Part shown: positions 11,905-23,602 of the stretch, piece by piece
How the letters are laid out: every line of letters starts with the position of its first letter
Position numbering within the stretch: position 1 is the stretch's first letter
NCBI GenBank assembly: GCA_032718865.1
Contig: JALUTQ010000030.1
Coordinates: 310,001-374,000, forward strand
Length of the DNA: 64,000 nt
Reading direction: 5' to 3'
Source: Tilletia caries
Taxonomy: Eukaryota; Basidiomycota; Exobasidiomycetes; Tilletiales; Tilletiaceae
Translations under genes and position numbers: made by a program
The notes under the pieces: model-generated
The model's database searches: none
The model's input: only the letters and a program-made list of their open reading frames with translations
What the model was told of the DNA's origin: nothing

Positions 11905-13052
11905 TTACATTTTGCCCTCCTTTGTAGGATCGCAGCGTTTTGGAATGGGGCTGTTTGGATCGATGAGTGGTAAGTTGACGCGGCCGACCTTGAAGTAGGT
12001 GTGATGCTCGTCGAAGAACTTCTTCCAGTGTAGTATCCCCTGCCCACCCCAAAAAAGTCATCGTCAGCCAGAGAACAAGGGCCTACTTTTTCTCATGCAT
12101 TGATTTGGATCCTCTTGTTCGCAGACTCACTGTCATATCGTCGTCGCTGAGGCCGCGAAGATCGTGAGTGAGCTGTGCTTCGCTTTCGAAGCAGCCGGTG
12201 ACATATGCGCGACTTGCGTCCCTGCCGGCAAAGAAGCTGTAACTCCCGCCAGGTCCGTAGATGTGCGGATTCGAGGTAACGTCGTAAACGTCGCCCATGA
12301 CAGCGAGCTGAAAGTGGGGGAGGGGGGAGGGAGCGTAGGGATGGTCAGTCTTGGTGATGTTCGTCGCTGCAAGATGAGCAGGCAGAGGGTTGACATACAT
12401 AGATTGGTCGGTCGGGCGCGCGTCCTGCGTACAGCTGAAGCTCGTCGGGAGTGAAGAGACGCTGTGGAGGCTACGCGACACGCAAGAGGGAGAAAAGAAC
12501 ATTGAGTGTGTGGTCTCGATATCGCTGCGTCCCAGAGATACTCACTGGGAAATATGTGCGGAATCGGACCCATTTACCGTTATATCCCCAGATGGGAGAC
12601 CCCGTGATGAACAGTCCAGCTGCAAACGACGCAATGAGGGCATAGAACATGGCCTTGAGCATCCTCTCGCAACAGACAGACCCCGCCCCCGGTTCGCCGG
12701 ACTTATCGTCATCGTCCTCCACGTCCGGATCGAGCCCTTTAGCGATGCGCTGGTTTCTTCGCTCCTGGCGCTGTTTTTCGAGGTAGCGCTTGTGGACCAT
12801 GTATGCCTGGTTTGCCTTCTTGGCGGGTACGGACCGTACTGGATCGGAGGGGTCGACGTCCCGCGGCTTGTTGGGGTCCTTGTCGTCGACGAGCGGTTCA
12901 ATGCGGTGGAGCGATTGGTGGGCGAATGCGCCTGGATTGACCTTGTGTTCTCCCCCTTCAGTCCCGGCCGTTGCTGAGGTTGCCGGCACCTCCATCGCGG
13001 GCTGCGAGCTGCTGCTGCTGCTGCTGGCGTCGTTCCGCTTGGGTTCCGACAT
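11905..13052 (-). CDS. membrane-anchored cytochrome b5-like (MAPR-type) haem protein, 293 aa
   Basis: Probably a haem/steroid-binding protein of the membrane-associated progesterone receptor type (Dap1/PGRMC/neudesin relatives), which often support P450 or sterol metabolism at the ER. Exons on the minus strand are 13052-12546, 12461-12399, 12307-12131 and 12039-11905, all phase 0. The N terminus is Ser-rich and charged. One transmembrane segment lies at about 131-151 (MLKAMFYALIASFAAGLFITG), followed by the cytochrome b5 domain at about 170-265: TPDELQLY, DVYDVTSNPHIYGPGGSYSFFAGRDASRAY, then LHWKKFFDEHHTYFKVGRV. The Tyr of GGSYSFFAGRDASRA fits the MAPR haem pocket. The last exon was placed by this motif; its acceptor is at 12040. 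Confidence 0.8.
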
Positions 13053-13943
13053 GATTTATTGGGCGAGATGGTCGAAGCTGTGCTCCAGAATAATGAGGCA
13101 ACCTTGAGCTCGAGCAGCGCGAGGCCGCGAGCTGGAGATTCCCGCCCCACGGAAAGATAACGAGTCCGTTATCTCCCGATCAAGCCCGGGTGAACTGATA
13201 AAAGAAGCGGTAACAGACCGGTACGCTTTGGAGAGCCAGCAGGAGAGCCAGGGAGCGCGCCAACCGCTCGAGGCGATCATGCGGACCACGGACGGGCATG
13301 CAGTTTGTTGACGACGTCCACCATCAGCGCACCAACGTCGATTGTGATCAGGCAGGCGCGTCCAGTAGCCAATCCGACTTCCGAGGCACTGGCGAATGCT
13401 TCGATGCAGTCGTTGCTGGCCTCGTCGCCCATTCTGACATCGCATGATCTTCTTCCTCTCTCTCCCTCGCATCCAGCCAGCAATTTACAACGACAGTCAT
13501 GCTGACACTACAGGGGATCATGTCTCGATGACATTCCACCACTGACTGGCTGTCTGACTGGTTGACTGGCTGGCCCTTGGTCCTTGGCGCTGCAGAATGG
13601 ATTGCAGCGACCCGCCAGCAGCAGCAGGTGTTGATCGCTATGCTGACCGCTCCCCACTGCGTCGATCGTTCTTTTCCGTCTTGAGAATCCATATGCTGGC
13701 AGGAACAGAAAGCCCTTCCGAGCGAGGAGGGTCCGTCGAAAGGCTTAAAAAGAAGCCTGTTCTTCCAGTTCACCGTCCTCTTTCTTCACCCTCTCTCATC
13801 AGCTTTTTATCACTATCACACTCTCTCTCTTCGGACACCTCACCCTTACTTTTTGACTCCACCCTCTCCCCTTGCACTCGCACATCTCACACTCTTTGAT
13901 CTTCTTATCCCCCTTCGAATTCTCTACACACACCTACTTCAAG
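13053..13943. promoter_or_regulatory. upstream region of KEP1, mostly duplicated upstream of KEP2
   Basis: From about 13135 onward this matches, inverted, the region upstream of KEP2 (27037-27851). It holds a GATAAC dyad at 13156, and pyrimidine-rich stretches run up to the KEP1 start. A 50-codon frame starting MGDEASNDCIEAF on the minus strand (about 13431-13277) is present in both copies. Because the arms are nearly identical, its conservation is not evidence of function. Confidence 0.5.
13156..13173. promoter_or_regulatory. palindromic GATAACG-N4-CGTTATC site upstream of KEP1
   Basis: Perfect 7-bp inverted arms (GATAACG and CGTTATC) with a 4-bp spacer, about 770 bp before the KEP1 ATG. 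The matching site upstream of KEP2 keeps the dyad but differs inside the spacer. GATA-type factor binding is an inference from the core only. Confidence 0.4.
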
Positions 13944-15656
13944 ATGCAGACCAAGATTGTTCTCTCCGCCTCCGTGCTCGTCTTCGCCGCCCAGCTCGTC
14001 TCTGCCGGCCCCATCAAGATCCGCGGTTCCACCACTGTGTCCAACATCCAGGACAACGACCTCCTCGCCGACGCCAAGGGTGCCGCTGTCGACATCAGCC
14101 TGCTCAAGAAGCGCGGGTGCAAGGGCTCCACCACCGTGACCAACATCCAGGACAATGACGGCATCGACGCCAAGGGCCTCACTCTCGACCTGGGTCTTCT
14201 CAAGCGCGGCAGCACCACGGTCTCCAACATCCAGGACAACGACCTCCTCGCCGACGCCAAGGGTGCCGCTGTCGACGTTAGCCTCCTCAAGAAGCGCTGC
14301 AAGAGCACCGTGGATGTCACCAACATCCAGGACAACGACGGTATCGACGCCAAGGGTGCATCGATCGACATCAGCCTTCTCAAGAAGCGCGGGTGCAAGT
14401 GTGGTAGCACGACTGTGTCCAACATCCAGGACAACGACTTGCTCGACCTCAAAGACGTTGCTGTGGACGTCATTGGTCTCCTCAAGCGTGGTACCACCAC
14501 CGTCTCTAACATCCAGGACAATGACGCTGCTGACCTCAAGGATGTCGCTGTCAACGTCGATGTTCTCGCGAAGCGCTGCAAGAGCACCGTGGACGTCACC
14601 AACATCCAGGACAACGACCTGATTGACGCCAAGGGTGCCTCGGTCGACATCAGCCTTCTCAAGAAGCGCGGGTGCAAGTGCAGCGGCAGCTGCAAGTGCA
14701 GTACCACTGTCACCAACATCCAGGACAATGACGGCGTTGACGCCAAGGGCCTCACTCTCGACCTGGGTCTTCTCAAGCGCGGCAGCACCACGGTCTCCAA
14801 CATCCAGGACAACGACCTCCTCGCCGACGCCAAGGGTGCCACTGCCACTCTGAGCCTCCTCAAGAAGCGCTGCAAGAGCACCGTGGATGTCACAAACATC
14901 CAGGACAACGACCTGATTGACGCCAAGGGTGCCTCGGTCGACATCAGCCTTCTCAAGAAGCGCGGGTGCAAGTGCAGCGGCAGCTGCAAGTGCAGTACCA
15001 CGGTCTCCAACGTCCAGGACAACGACCTCCTCGCCGACGCCAAGGGTGCCACTGCCACTCTGAGCCTCCTCAAGAAGCGCTGCAAGAGCACCGTGGATGT
15101 CACCAACATCCAGGACAACGACGGTATCGACGCCAAGGGTGCCTCGGTCGACATCAGCCTTCTCAAGAAGCGCGGGTGCAAGTGCAGCGGCAGCTGCAAG
15201 TGCAGTACCACGGTCTCCAACGTCCAGGACAACGACCTCCTCGCCGACGCCAAGGGTGCCACTGCCACTCTGAGCCTCCTCAAGAAGCGCTGCAAGAGCA
15301 CCGTGGATGTCACCAACATCCAGGACAACGACGGTATCGACGCCAAGGGTGCCTCGGTCGACATCAGCCTCCTCAAGAAGCGCGGGTGCAAGTGTGGTAG
15401 CACCACCGTGACCAACATCCAGGACGAAGACTTGATTGATGCCAAGGGCTTCGCTCTCAACCTTGACCTGCTCAGCAAGCGCGGTAGCACCACGGTCTCC
15501 AACATTCAGGATGACGACCTCTTGATCGACGCCAAGGGCCTCGTGGCCAACGCCGACCTGCTCAGCAAGCGTGGTAGCACCACAGTCTCCAACATCGAGG
15601 ACACCGACGCTGTCGACCTCAAGGGTGTCTCGGCCTCCTTCACCAGCATCCTCTGA
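13944..15656 (+). CDS. KEP1: secreted Kex2-processed repeat peptide precursor, 570 aa, 17 units
   Basis: A secretory precursor predicted to be cut after Lys-Arg into many small peptides. The start chosen is MQTKIVLSASVLVFAAQLVSA (ATG at 13944), a good signal peptide with cleavage after SA; an upstream in-frame ATG at 13872 would bury it. Seventeen units of about 27-39 residues follow, nearly all ending in LLKR, LLKKR, LAKR or LSKR, and sharing (S/T)TV(S/T)NIQDND..DAKG. Three kinds alternate: plain GSTTVSN, CKSTVDVTN, and Cys-rich GCKCSGSCKCSTTV. The last unit ends without a dibasic site. No intron is seen. It resembles fungal KEP proteins such as the Ustilago repellent Rep1, pheromone precursors or dikaritin-type RiPP precursors. 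No tailoring enzyme lies nearby, so the role stays open. Confidence 0.8.
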   Translation: MQTKIVLSASVLVFAAQLVSAGPIKIRGSTTVSNIQDNDLLADAKGAAVDISLLKKRGCKGSTTVTNIQDNDGIDAKGLTLDLGLLKRGSTTVSNIQDNDLLADAKGAAVDVSLLKKRCKSTVDVTNIQDNDGIDAKGASIDISLLKKRGCKCGSTTVSNIQDNDLLDLKDVAVDVIGLLKRGTTTVSNIQDNDAADLKDVAVNVDVLAKRCKSTVDVTNIQDNDLIDAKGASVDISLLKKRGCKCSGSCKCSTTVTNIQDNDGVDAKGLTLDLGLLKRGSTTVSNIQDNDLLADAKGATATLSLLKKRCKSTVDVTNIQDNDLIDAKGASVDISLLKKRGCKCSGSCKCSTTVSNVQDNDLLADAKGATATLSLLKKRCKSTVDVTNIQDNDGIDAKGASVDISLLKKRGCKCSGSCKCSTTVSNVQDNDLLADAKGATATLSLLKKRCKSTVDVTNIQDNDGIDAKGASVDISLLKKRGCKCGSTTVTNIQDEDLIDAKGFALNLDLLSKRGSTTVSNIQDDDLLIDAKGLVANADLLSKRGSTTVSNIEDTDAVDLKGVSASFTSIL

Positions 15657-16393
15657 AGGATTCACCACACCTCCACCTTACTCCACGACCTAATAACGTC
15701 TTTCCTCTGCCATTCATGGCCATCTAGACTGCACATCATTTGCCTGCCACTAAGAGGCTCGCAGGATTCTCGGGAATGCGGCGGGAACATTCAACCTAAT
15801 CGTTCCTCCCCTACTTTCCTATAAGCATACTGCGCCTCGTCTTCTGTTCTTCCATACAAGCCCTTGCACCTTCCCCTGGTCGCTGTTGTAATTCTCGAGT
15901 CTCGATTTACATCGTGTCCCGTGCACACCATCAGTTCTTCATCTAATCTACCTATCTACCTCCCGTCACTATCGTCTCTTTCTGGCTCCCTTGCGAGTTC
16001 TGTCTCACTCTGCGTGCATTATGATACCGCATCGTGCTGAGGCTGATCGATCGATCCACCCACCTTCCTGGCCGACGGAACGTTTCGACCCTGAGCGCCT
16101 GAGCATCCCGCCCGGGAGCATCTTCCGTCACACCAGCACTGCCACCCTTGACCCACCTCGCGACGAGCTGTTCTTGAGATGCTCATCATGGAGTTCTGGC
16201 GGTTCAGATGCGCAGCAATGGCCAAGGTTCGAATACGCCTATCCGAGAGAGTGAGGTTCGATGAAATGAGGTAGCGCTCATGTGTTCTCATTTCAGGTTC
16301 ATTGCGACGTTGGCAAATTGCGTTCCCCCATTCTCCTGTCTCCGTCCGCAAGTTGCGTTGAACGTGACTCGGGAAAGAGCAAAAACACCATGC
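15657..16393. other. KEP1 3' flank and junction to the HFM1 copy
   Basis: Presumed 3' UTR and terminator of KEP1 (15657 to about 16040), then a ~200 bp sequence that recurs four times in the window at HFM1 borders. No independent gene is seen. Confidence 0.5.
16047..16262 (+). repeat. HFM1-border repeat, copy 1 of 4
   Basis: About 200 bp ending in GGTTCGAATACGCCTATCC and GAGAGAGTGAGGTTCGATG. Near-identical copies lie at 23850-24062 (-), 32268-32486 (+) and 40098-40290 (-), one on each side of each HFM1 copy and in inverted orientation. It is part of the KEP 3' flank. Confidence 0.8.
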
Positions 16394-19300
16394 TCATCCC
16401 TTCAGCAGATCCCAATCGCCCCACGTCTCTTCGTCTCCAGGAATGCTCGGAGCCGCGATTGGAGCAGCGCGAACAGCTTCCTGTTGCTGTTGAGCAGGCT
16501 CCTCAGCTGGTTGGATCGTGTCGACAATACGCGACATCGAGCTCGAAGGCTGTGCCACCTGGGCAGCTGCCGGCACCGCTGCCGCCGCCGTTGATGGTTT
16601 CTGAGACGTATCATTCAGACGTGCCTGTTGCAGCTTCGCAAGCATCCGATCTGCGAATGTAGGCCTTCGTACAGCAGGTCGGTCCGGCACAACTGGCGTG
16701 GCCTTTGACTGCTGTTGAGCTTCCACACGCGGTGGCTCCACGATCGCCTTGTGGTTGGAAGCAGTATCCTGTCGATGGTGCATAGGTAGGGCAGGCACTG
16801 GTGGAACAGTATTCGTCACCTTCGAGGTCTGCTGTTGAGGATCGACCCGCGAGGATCTCCACACCTTGCTTCCAGAAGCCACATCTTGACGACGCTCAGG
16901 CAGGGACGGCACTGGTGAAACACCATCTCGGACACCCAAAGCCATGTCTTCGTTGACGACATCTTGATCATCGGGCGCGTCCTCGTCATCTCGACCTGGG
17001 ACAGCAGCAGCGGTAATGTCGGCCGGCGACTCGTCATCCAAGAAAGCCAGGTCGATCCCCGAATCCACCGATGCTGGAACTGCCCGACGGGGCTCTGACG
17101 ACGGGGCTGCGATGTCAATCTCGCTTCCTGGCACCCAATCCTCAGACAGGAAGAGCGGGAAACCATCATCACTGCCCGCCGCAAAGGCCAAGCCTGCCGG
17201 CATATCCTCGGTCGGACTGTTTGGTATGCGAGACGAGGTCTTCGGTGGGTCCCGAACGCCTTCTCGATCCAGCAGCGGTCCATCTTCCGGCTCGCTGTCG
17301 GTAAATAGATGAGCAAGGTCGTCCAGCCCGCAATCAACGAGATCCCCCCGCGAGACCTCTTCTCCGTAGCGTTCGTCGTCATGATTTTGAGGCAGCGTAA
17401 GGTCATCCTCGCTGAAGTCGATGGTCGGGTCGATATGGTCCCCAACGACGAAGTCCACCAGACTGCCTGCATCCTCATCTTCACTGAAATAAGAGTTACC
17501 CGCATCCTCTTTGCGTCGTGTCACTCGGGGACCCTTCGGCTTGTCCTTGCCCTTGACGGCATGCTCCGGTCGGTTGTCTTCGCCGGCCTCATCGTCAATA
17601 TACTTGCTGAAGCTGACTTTGGTACGTTTCTTCTTCTGGGTCGCGGGCGAGGGCTTGATCCCGTCCGTCGGGAATTCATCGTCAACATCTTCGAAGGCGT
17701 TCCAATTGACATTGTACTTGCGCTTTCGAGAAAGGAGCAAAGGAAGCTCATCGTCGTCGTCGTCGTCTGACAGAACGGCCTCGTTTTTGGATTTTAGGGG
17801 AAATTCGATACGTTCCTTGGTCGACAGCTTCGAGCTTTCACGTTCAGCGCCCGCGTAGCTTCCGCTCCCGCTTCTTGCCGCATTTACAGGCTGCGTTGTC
17901 TTTTGCTTGCGTTCCTTTGCTAGCTGTGCATTGAGGTCGGTCTGATGAAGGCGCTCAAGGAGAGTTGGCGTTGTTGGCTGCTCGGCAGTCGCCTTCAAAG
18001 CCGACGCAGCCTTCTTCTTCTTCTTCAAGGGAGGTCTCTCCATACCCTCCCTGCAGCAGAGGTGGCGACAGCTGGACTTGCACGAATGCAAGCACCTGCG
18101 AATGGTAAGACTTTTGTCAATTAAGTTCCGATCCAAGCGTACCGTACGATCCTGGCTCTCACTTGTAGTTGCCGTTCGGCAGTCTCTCGGGTTCAGGATC
18201 CGACTCGGCATCATCTTCTACGTCCACACTCTTCAATGGGGATGGCGCCGATGTGATAGATTTCGGAGGGGGTGGTATCGAGCTCCTGCCTGCCACGGAA
18301 TCCAGGTCAAGATCGAGATCATCGTCCTTGCCGAAGAAGTCGATGCATTCCTCCAGCTCCTGCAAGGCACGCTCCTATCAGAGATTTTAAGGCTTGATTA
18401 GTGGAGCACAAAATTGAGCTGGTTTGGGCTCGCATACCTTGTCCAAGTCTTCGGCTGTCTTTCCCAGGACAGAAATCTCAGGGAAGCTTGATGCAGGGAG
18501 GTTGTGTCGCAGCTCTGATCGCACTGCTGACCCGGCAATCTCGTCACATGCAGCCGTTACGATGATTCGTTGAGAAGGCTTCTCCAGTTTGCACTTGATC
18601 TTGAACTCTTTATCTACAGAGAGCTTCTTGAGCCTGCTCTCGAAGATGGACTCTGCGTGAGCATGATGAGCTGAACAACGAGTGTGCTTTGCGATCGAGC
18701 TCACGGCATCTTGCGAAAGTCGAACAGCTGCACAAGTAAGACCAGTCAGCTTCGAAAATTCGCCTCGATTTTAATGGTGCCCTGCTGGAGACTCACAGTC
18801 AGATCGGACGACATCGTCAGGACGCATACCGCTAACGCAGCACCAGATTCTTTCCTATTTGTCTTGACTTTGACTCCTGTGTCTTGAAGTCCGACTTTGA
18901 CTTTCACGGTCAGCTGCACGCCGTCGTCTTGAATCACTTCTGCTACTTGCTCGACATCCAGATGGAAATGCGGGAATGCCTTCGCCTGATTGACAATCTT
19001 GTCTCCGAACTGTATTGCACAACTGGAGTTTGAATACCGAAGTGCAAAGTGAGGTTGATATCATCACTTACGGGTGGATTTCGGTTCAGAAGCATTTCGA
19101 TACGACGCGGGTCAGTGGAAGCCACGTCGCTGACGGTGAGCAAGCCGGCGCCAGAAAGAATCTTGAAGATCTTCTCGCCGACTCTGTTGAAAGCACGAAT
19201 CAGTCAAGCTACTCGCCGTAACGTTTTTCATGCCACACGCACCCCTCAAGCTGGCGGAGTACTGCCGGCTTTCCCTCCCATGAGCGACCATTGATGCTTC

Positions 19301-22300
19301 GAAGCAAGATGAAAGCGTTCTGCAGCGCTTGTCCATGACCCTTCGCTAGGAAGATGTCAAACATAGCCTTGACGACCCTGCATACGAATTGGATCAATAT
19401 CTATCTCTGGAGCTTTGCTGTAAAGTATACGCACCTGGGGGCGTGTCGGAAGATTGTGAAAGCATCTAGGGTCGGACTGTAGCCTAAGGTTTTTGGATCC
19501 GAGGCAGTCTTGCAATGACAATCCAGCGAGTACAGCCTGAGAAGAAGCGACACAGCGAATGTTCAGCTTTTTATCAATAGTGGCTGATCCCAGCCTGATC
19601 AAACTGACCTGCATCAGCAGAGAGATCTTTTCCTTTACTCCGTTCACCTTGGCCGGAGGGAATCGGATCTCCTCGTTCTTGCACAGCGTTACAAAAAGCT
19701 GAGGTGATGATCCTGTCAGTGATGGTCGCCAGGATAAAGAGCGTTATAATCTACTCACACTCTTTTTCGCCTTGTCGCATCCTGATGTCCTTAAACTCTT
19801 CTGCTTCTGTCATCAGATCAAGCTGAAGCGAGCACAGTAAGGCAAGTCAAGAAGCGTGAGCGGAGTGACCCTGTGTTGTGTAGTCACCCTTTCAGGCCTC
19901 GCGACGCACCAGCTCCTTGATCGTCGCATTCTGTGGAGCTTGCAAAAGCAGAAGCATCGTCTTGAAGCTCAGGAAGTACTTTGCGAGGATGTCTGGAATG
20001 CCAAGTGACCTTGATCAGCCTCTATAGTATCGGGTAATACGTTTCTTTCTGCACCTCACCTCCGAAGTCCGTAGCCGCAAGTTCATCTGCACTCTCGCCA
20101 GACGCTGTGGCGAGATCGTGCTGATCGAGCTGATTAAGCGCGTCCTCAACGATGCTTTGCATCACTTCCTTTGAGGTCTTTGAAGCCGCGGTCTCGTCAA
20201 GATTATACCATGCCTGTGAGATAAACGACACTTAGTACCGTTTCAATGGTCATAAAATCTCACAGTTAATCTCAGAGCGTAGACGTACCGGGTTCTTGAG
20301 CAAGCGCACATGAAGGAACGTTCCTTCGATCCACTGCTCGATGGCCTGCTTGCTCGACGTACCTCGCAGTACGAGTTCTGCATTGATGTGCTCGACAAGC
20401 TCAGCAGCGAGTGAACTTTCAATCACAGTGTTTCCGGATGCCAACTCTGTGTACTGCTCTTGGATATGGACCTGTTAGCTTGCGTTCGTTGAAAACAAAG
20501 TCCGAAAGGCACTCACGTGTTGCTTCTGGTCATTTTGTGTCATCACCACGGCTACTCCTTCGGCATCGAATTGAGGTCGACCGGCGCGTCCAATCATCTG
20601 CACGAAGTCCAAATCCGAGATCTCCGCCCACCCTCCTCCTGCATACTGCTTCGTTCCACGGATGATCTGAGCACAGGAGACATGGTCAGGACACGGGACG
20701 TGATGTGAGATGAAGAAGCTGTTGATATCTCGAATCACGTACGACGCAGTATCTGAGGTCCACAAGAAAAAGAGAGTAAGCTTCTTTGTCACAATGTTGA
20801 TTAGCTCTCATGTCTCATGACTTACGCAGGGAGATTGACTCCAGTCGCCAGCGTGGTCGTAGCACCTAGAAAGGGGAGAAGTCAGAGATCGTATCTGGCG
20901 TTCGCATTCGACTCTTCTGAACTTACACAGCACTTTGATGGAACCAGACAGGAATGCTTGCTCGACCGCCCGACGATCGTCCAGCACCATTCCAGCATGA
21001 TGAAACGCGATGCCAGAAGTCGCGAGCTCTGTTCAAGCGTGATTACATTGAGCCTTTGGTTTCGACTGTTTCAATGCCGCTGACACTCACCTTCGAGCTT
21101 GGGATCCTGAAAGCGAAGCGGGCTGCAGAAAGAAGCATGATGACCAATCAGTCTTCCCGAAGCGCTTCGAATCATAGGCCAGCACGACACATCACTCACG
21201 CTTCGGGCTTGCTCCAAGGAAGCGGTTCTCGGGCCTGTTCCAGGCCGGCGAGCTGTTTCGCGACAGCATCAGCGGCCTGTACGGTGCCCTTTCGCGTCGA
21301 AACAAAGATCAGGCATGGCTTCGCCTTCGCATGCTCTTGGACAAGACCCAGTAGGCTAAACTCAGAATGTATGTGAGCAAAATAGGTCAGAGTGAAAATA
21401 GGCAACAGAACGTACTGTTTGTTGAGACTCGCAGTGAAAGCAAATTCGTCCTTGAGCTTTGGGTACCCGTACACGAACTGCGGAACGAAACTTTCAAGTC
21501 AGACTCTGATCTATTGATGAGTCAATAACTGGAAAGACTTACCTTGCTAAGGTGACACGGCCGAAATTCCTCCCCGAATCTGAAAAGATCTGCGAAGCTG
21601 GCAGGAACACCCTGCTCACTGGCCTTCGGGTTGGGTGGCACCGCAGAGTTGCGACTGATCCACTCGGCGACATCCTCGAGATTGGGAACGCTGTGATAGT
21701 CTAATGTGAGTCAAAGCGACTGGCCACTTGCTGAGCCGCCTATAACTTGCGCTTACGTTGCAGAAACAGCCACGAAGCGAATTTGCTGGCCATAGTTCTT
21801 CATGCGAGAAACAATCACTTCCAGACGAGCGCCTGTAATAACGTACGTCAGAAATGTCTTTGGTGCCAAAGAGGTGATGGACACGGATGCTTACCGCGCC
21901 CCTTTTCGTGCAGGATATGCACCTCATCGATGAGCAGCAGAGCCAGATTCGAAAGGATCTTGTCATGGTCCGTCCAACGTCGGGTCAGGGACTGAGAGGC
22001 GGTCAGTGACTGATGTAAACAGTGCCATGGGGGTGTAAACTTACGTCCCACTTCTCCTGAGCGTTCCAAGGAGCATCAACGTCCACATCGAACTTCAGTA
22101 TCGGCGTCTGTTGTTGTCATAAAATGAAAACAGAACGTACCGGCGTCGTGACGATGACTCGAGCATGTTTGGCGGCAGAAAGGCCTGAGAAGTTCGTGTC
22201 ACCCTGATCAAATTGAAAGGTAAGCCGTCAGCCTTGAACTGGCTGTGAGAAAAGTCAGATAACTTACTGTGATCTCCATAACTATGCATCCAAGAGGCTG

Positions 22301-23602
22301 CAAGCGGGTACTCCAGTCTTTGTAACGTTCGGAGCATAACGCTTTTGTCGGAGCAAGGTACACAGCCTGTTGATTTTAGATGACATGAGCGTGAGCTAGC
22401 GCATAGATTTCGCCTACAGTAGGAAAAGACAAACCTTTGCCGATGTATTACTGCTCTGTAGCATTCGGATGATGGCGAGTTCGAAGACGACTGTCTTGCC
22501 ACTTCCCGTCGGTGCGGAGACGACCACGTTGCGGCTCGATTGATATACCTGTGAGGACATATAGCGAGCCTAAGCTAAATGAATGCGTTCCTTTTGAACG
22601 TCAAAAACGTGTAACTTACGCTGTCGAAGCAGGTCGATTGCACAGCATTGAACACGGGAAACTTGTAGATCGATCTCCACATGTCGGCTATTTCAACGCA
22701 AGTACTTCAGTACAGGACCTGTAATCAGAACTAGATGTCACATCAATACTCACGCAGCGCGGTCACAGGCTTGAGGCGAACACCTCCGGGTTTGCTGTGC
22801 ATGGTAGGTCTCTGGGACGCTGTGGAGGATGTGGCGAGGGAGCGTTAGAAAACGTGGCAGCTACACTGATCAGAAGACCCCATCCCCACATTTTTGCGTC
22901 GGAGACGGTTCTTCTGGATACATTGGCTGCTCTTGTGGAAGAATTCGCAAGGGTTGGCGCTGTTGCGGTGTCGAAGCAGCTGTATGCGTGGCGTTAGGGC
23001 GATTGTATGCGGTCCGTACTGAGGGGTTTTGAACACCCAAGCTTGAAAATGCATCTGTCTCGAGTCCGAGCGTCAGCTCGCTTCCACTGGATCGTCCAGG
23101 AGTGTTCAGATCTCCGCCTCCGAACCCATCCCAGCCTCTGTACGCCGGTGATGGCGACGAGGAATGTTCGGAGGGAGTGATTGCTGACGCATGCGTCTGG
23201 ACGGGAAAGAAATGCTGCCGCTGCATCACGGCCTGCTGAGCACGGGGAGCATGCTGAGGAATAGGCTGCATTGTACCTGATGGAGGTCCATACAGGAATT
23301 GATGCGAAGAAGAAGGGCCTTGGTGTGAATGCAGAGGGCCGGCCCGGTAAGGGCGAAAGAACGTTTCTCGTGTGCTGCCGTGAGAGCTCGGACCATGCTG
23401 CAGGACAGCAAGTCGCTCTGCCTCTTGTTCCATCGCAATAGCGTCCTGTTGGGCGGCCAAAGAGTACAATGATGCTGAGGGTATCGTGAAACCTTCATCG
23501 TACAGGGGTGCCTGCATCTGGTGAGTGGGGGGGCAGCTGGCGCCCTGGAGCACTCTGCGGAGCGAACCGCCGTGCAGGAGGCTGCGAGAATCTGTTAGCC
23601 AT
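16394..23602 (-). pseudogene. HFM1: HFM1/MER3-type meiotic DNA helicase, copy a, probably decaying
   Basis: This is the inverted paralogue of the copy at 32733-39940, with the same many-exon plan, helicase motifs (APTGSGKT, DEVH, SAT, IGRAGRPQFD), Sec63-like part and C-terminal Cys-rich cluster. MER3/HFM1 unwinds recombination intermediates for meiotic crossover. Two one-base differences shift its frame. A run of 7 G on the plus strand at about 23527-23533 (6 in the sister) ends the N-terminal frame about 30 codons after MANRFSQ. A run of 5 T at 19490-19494 (4 in the sister) breaks the frame after LSLQDCLGSK inside the Sec63-like region. The first could be bypassed by the ATG at 23517; the second would truncate the protein. 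Homopolymer sequencing error is the main alternative. Confidence 0.65.
18750..20000. repeat. near-identical tract shared with HFM1 copy b (36340-37590)
   Basis: Across this ~1.25 kb, exons and introns of the two HFM1 copies look identical apart from the T5/T4 difference, while exons on both sides differ at several percent of residues. Identity in introns points to gene conversion rather than selection. Confidence 0.6.

Larger units (their letters stand above)
13135..16262 (+). repeat. left arm of large inverted repeat (KEP1 arm)
   Basis: The sequence matches the reverse complement of 23850-27851 through the promoter, the coding region and the 3' flank. The arms differ mainly in the number of KEP repeat units and in a poly-C run (about 12 C in the KEP2 promoter, absent in KEP1). 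Between the arms lies one HFM1/MER3 copy. Confidence 0.85.

Noticed and set aside
13277..13483. Small frame MGDEASNDCIEAF... upstream of KEP1, repeated upstream of KEP2
   Set aside because: Present in both only because the arms are near identical; no motif, no independent support.
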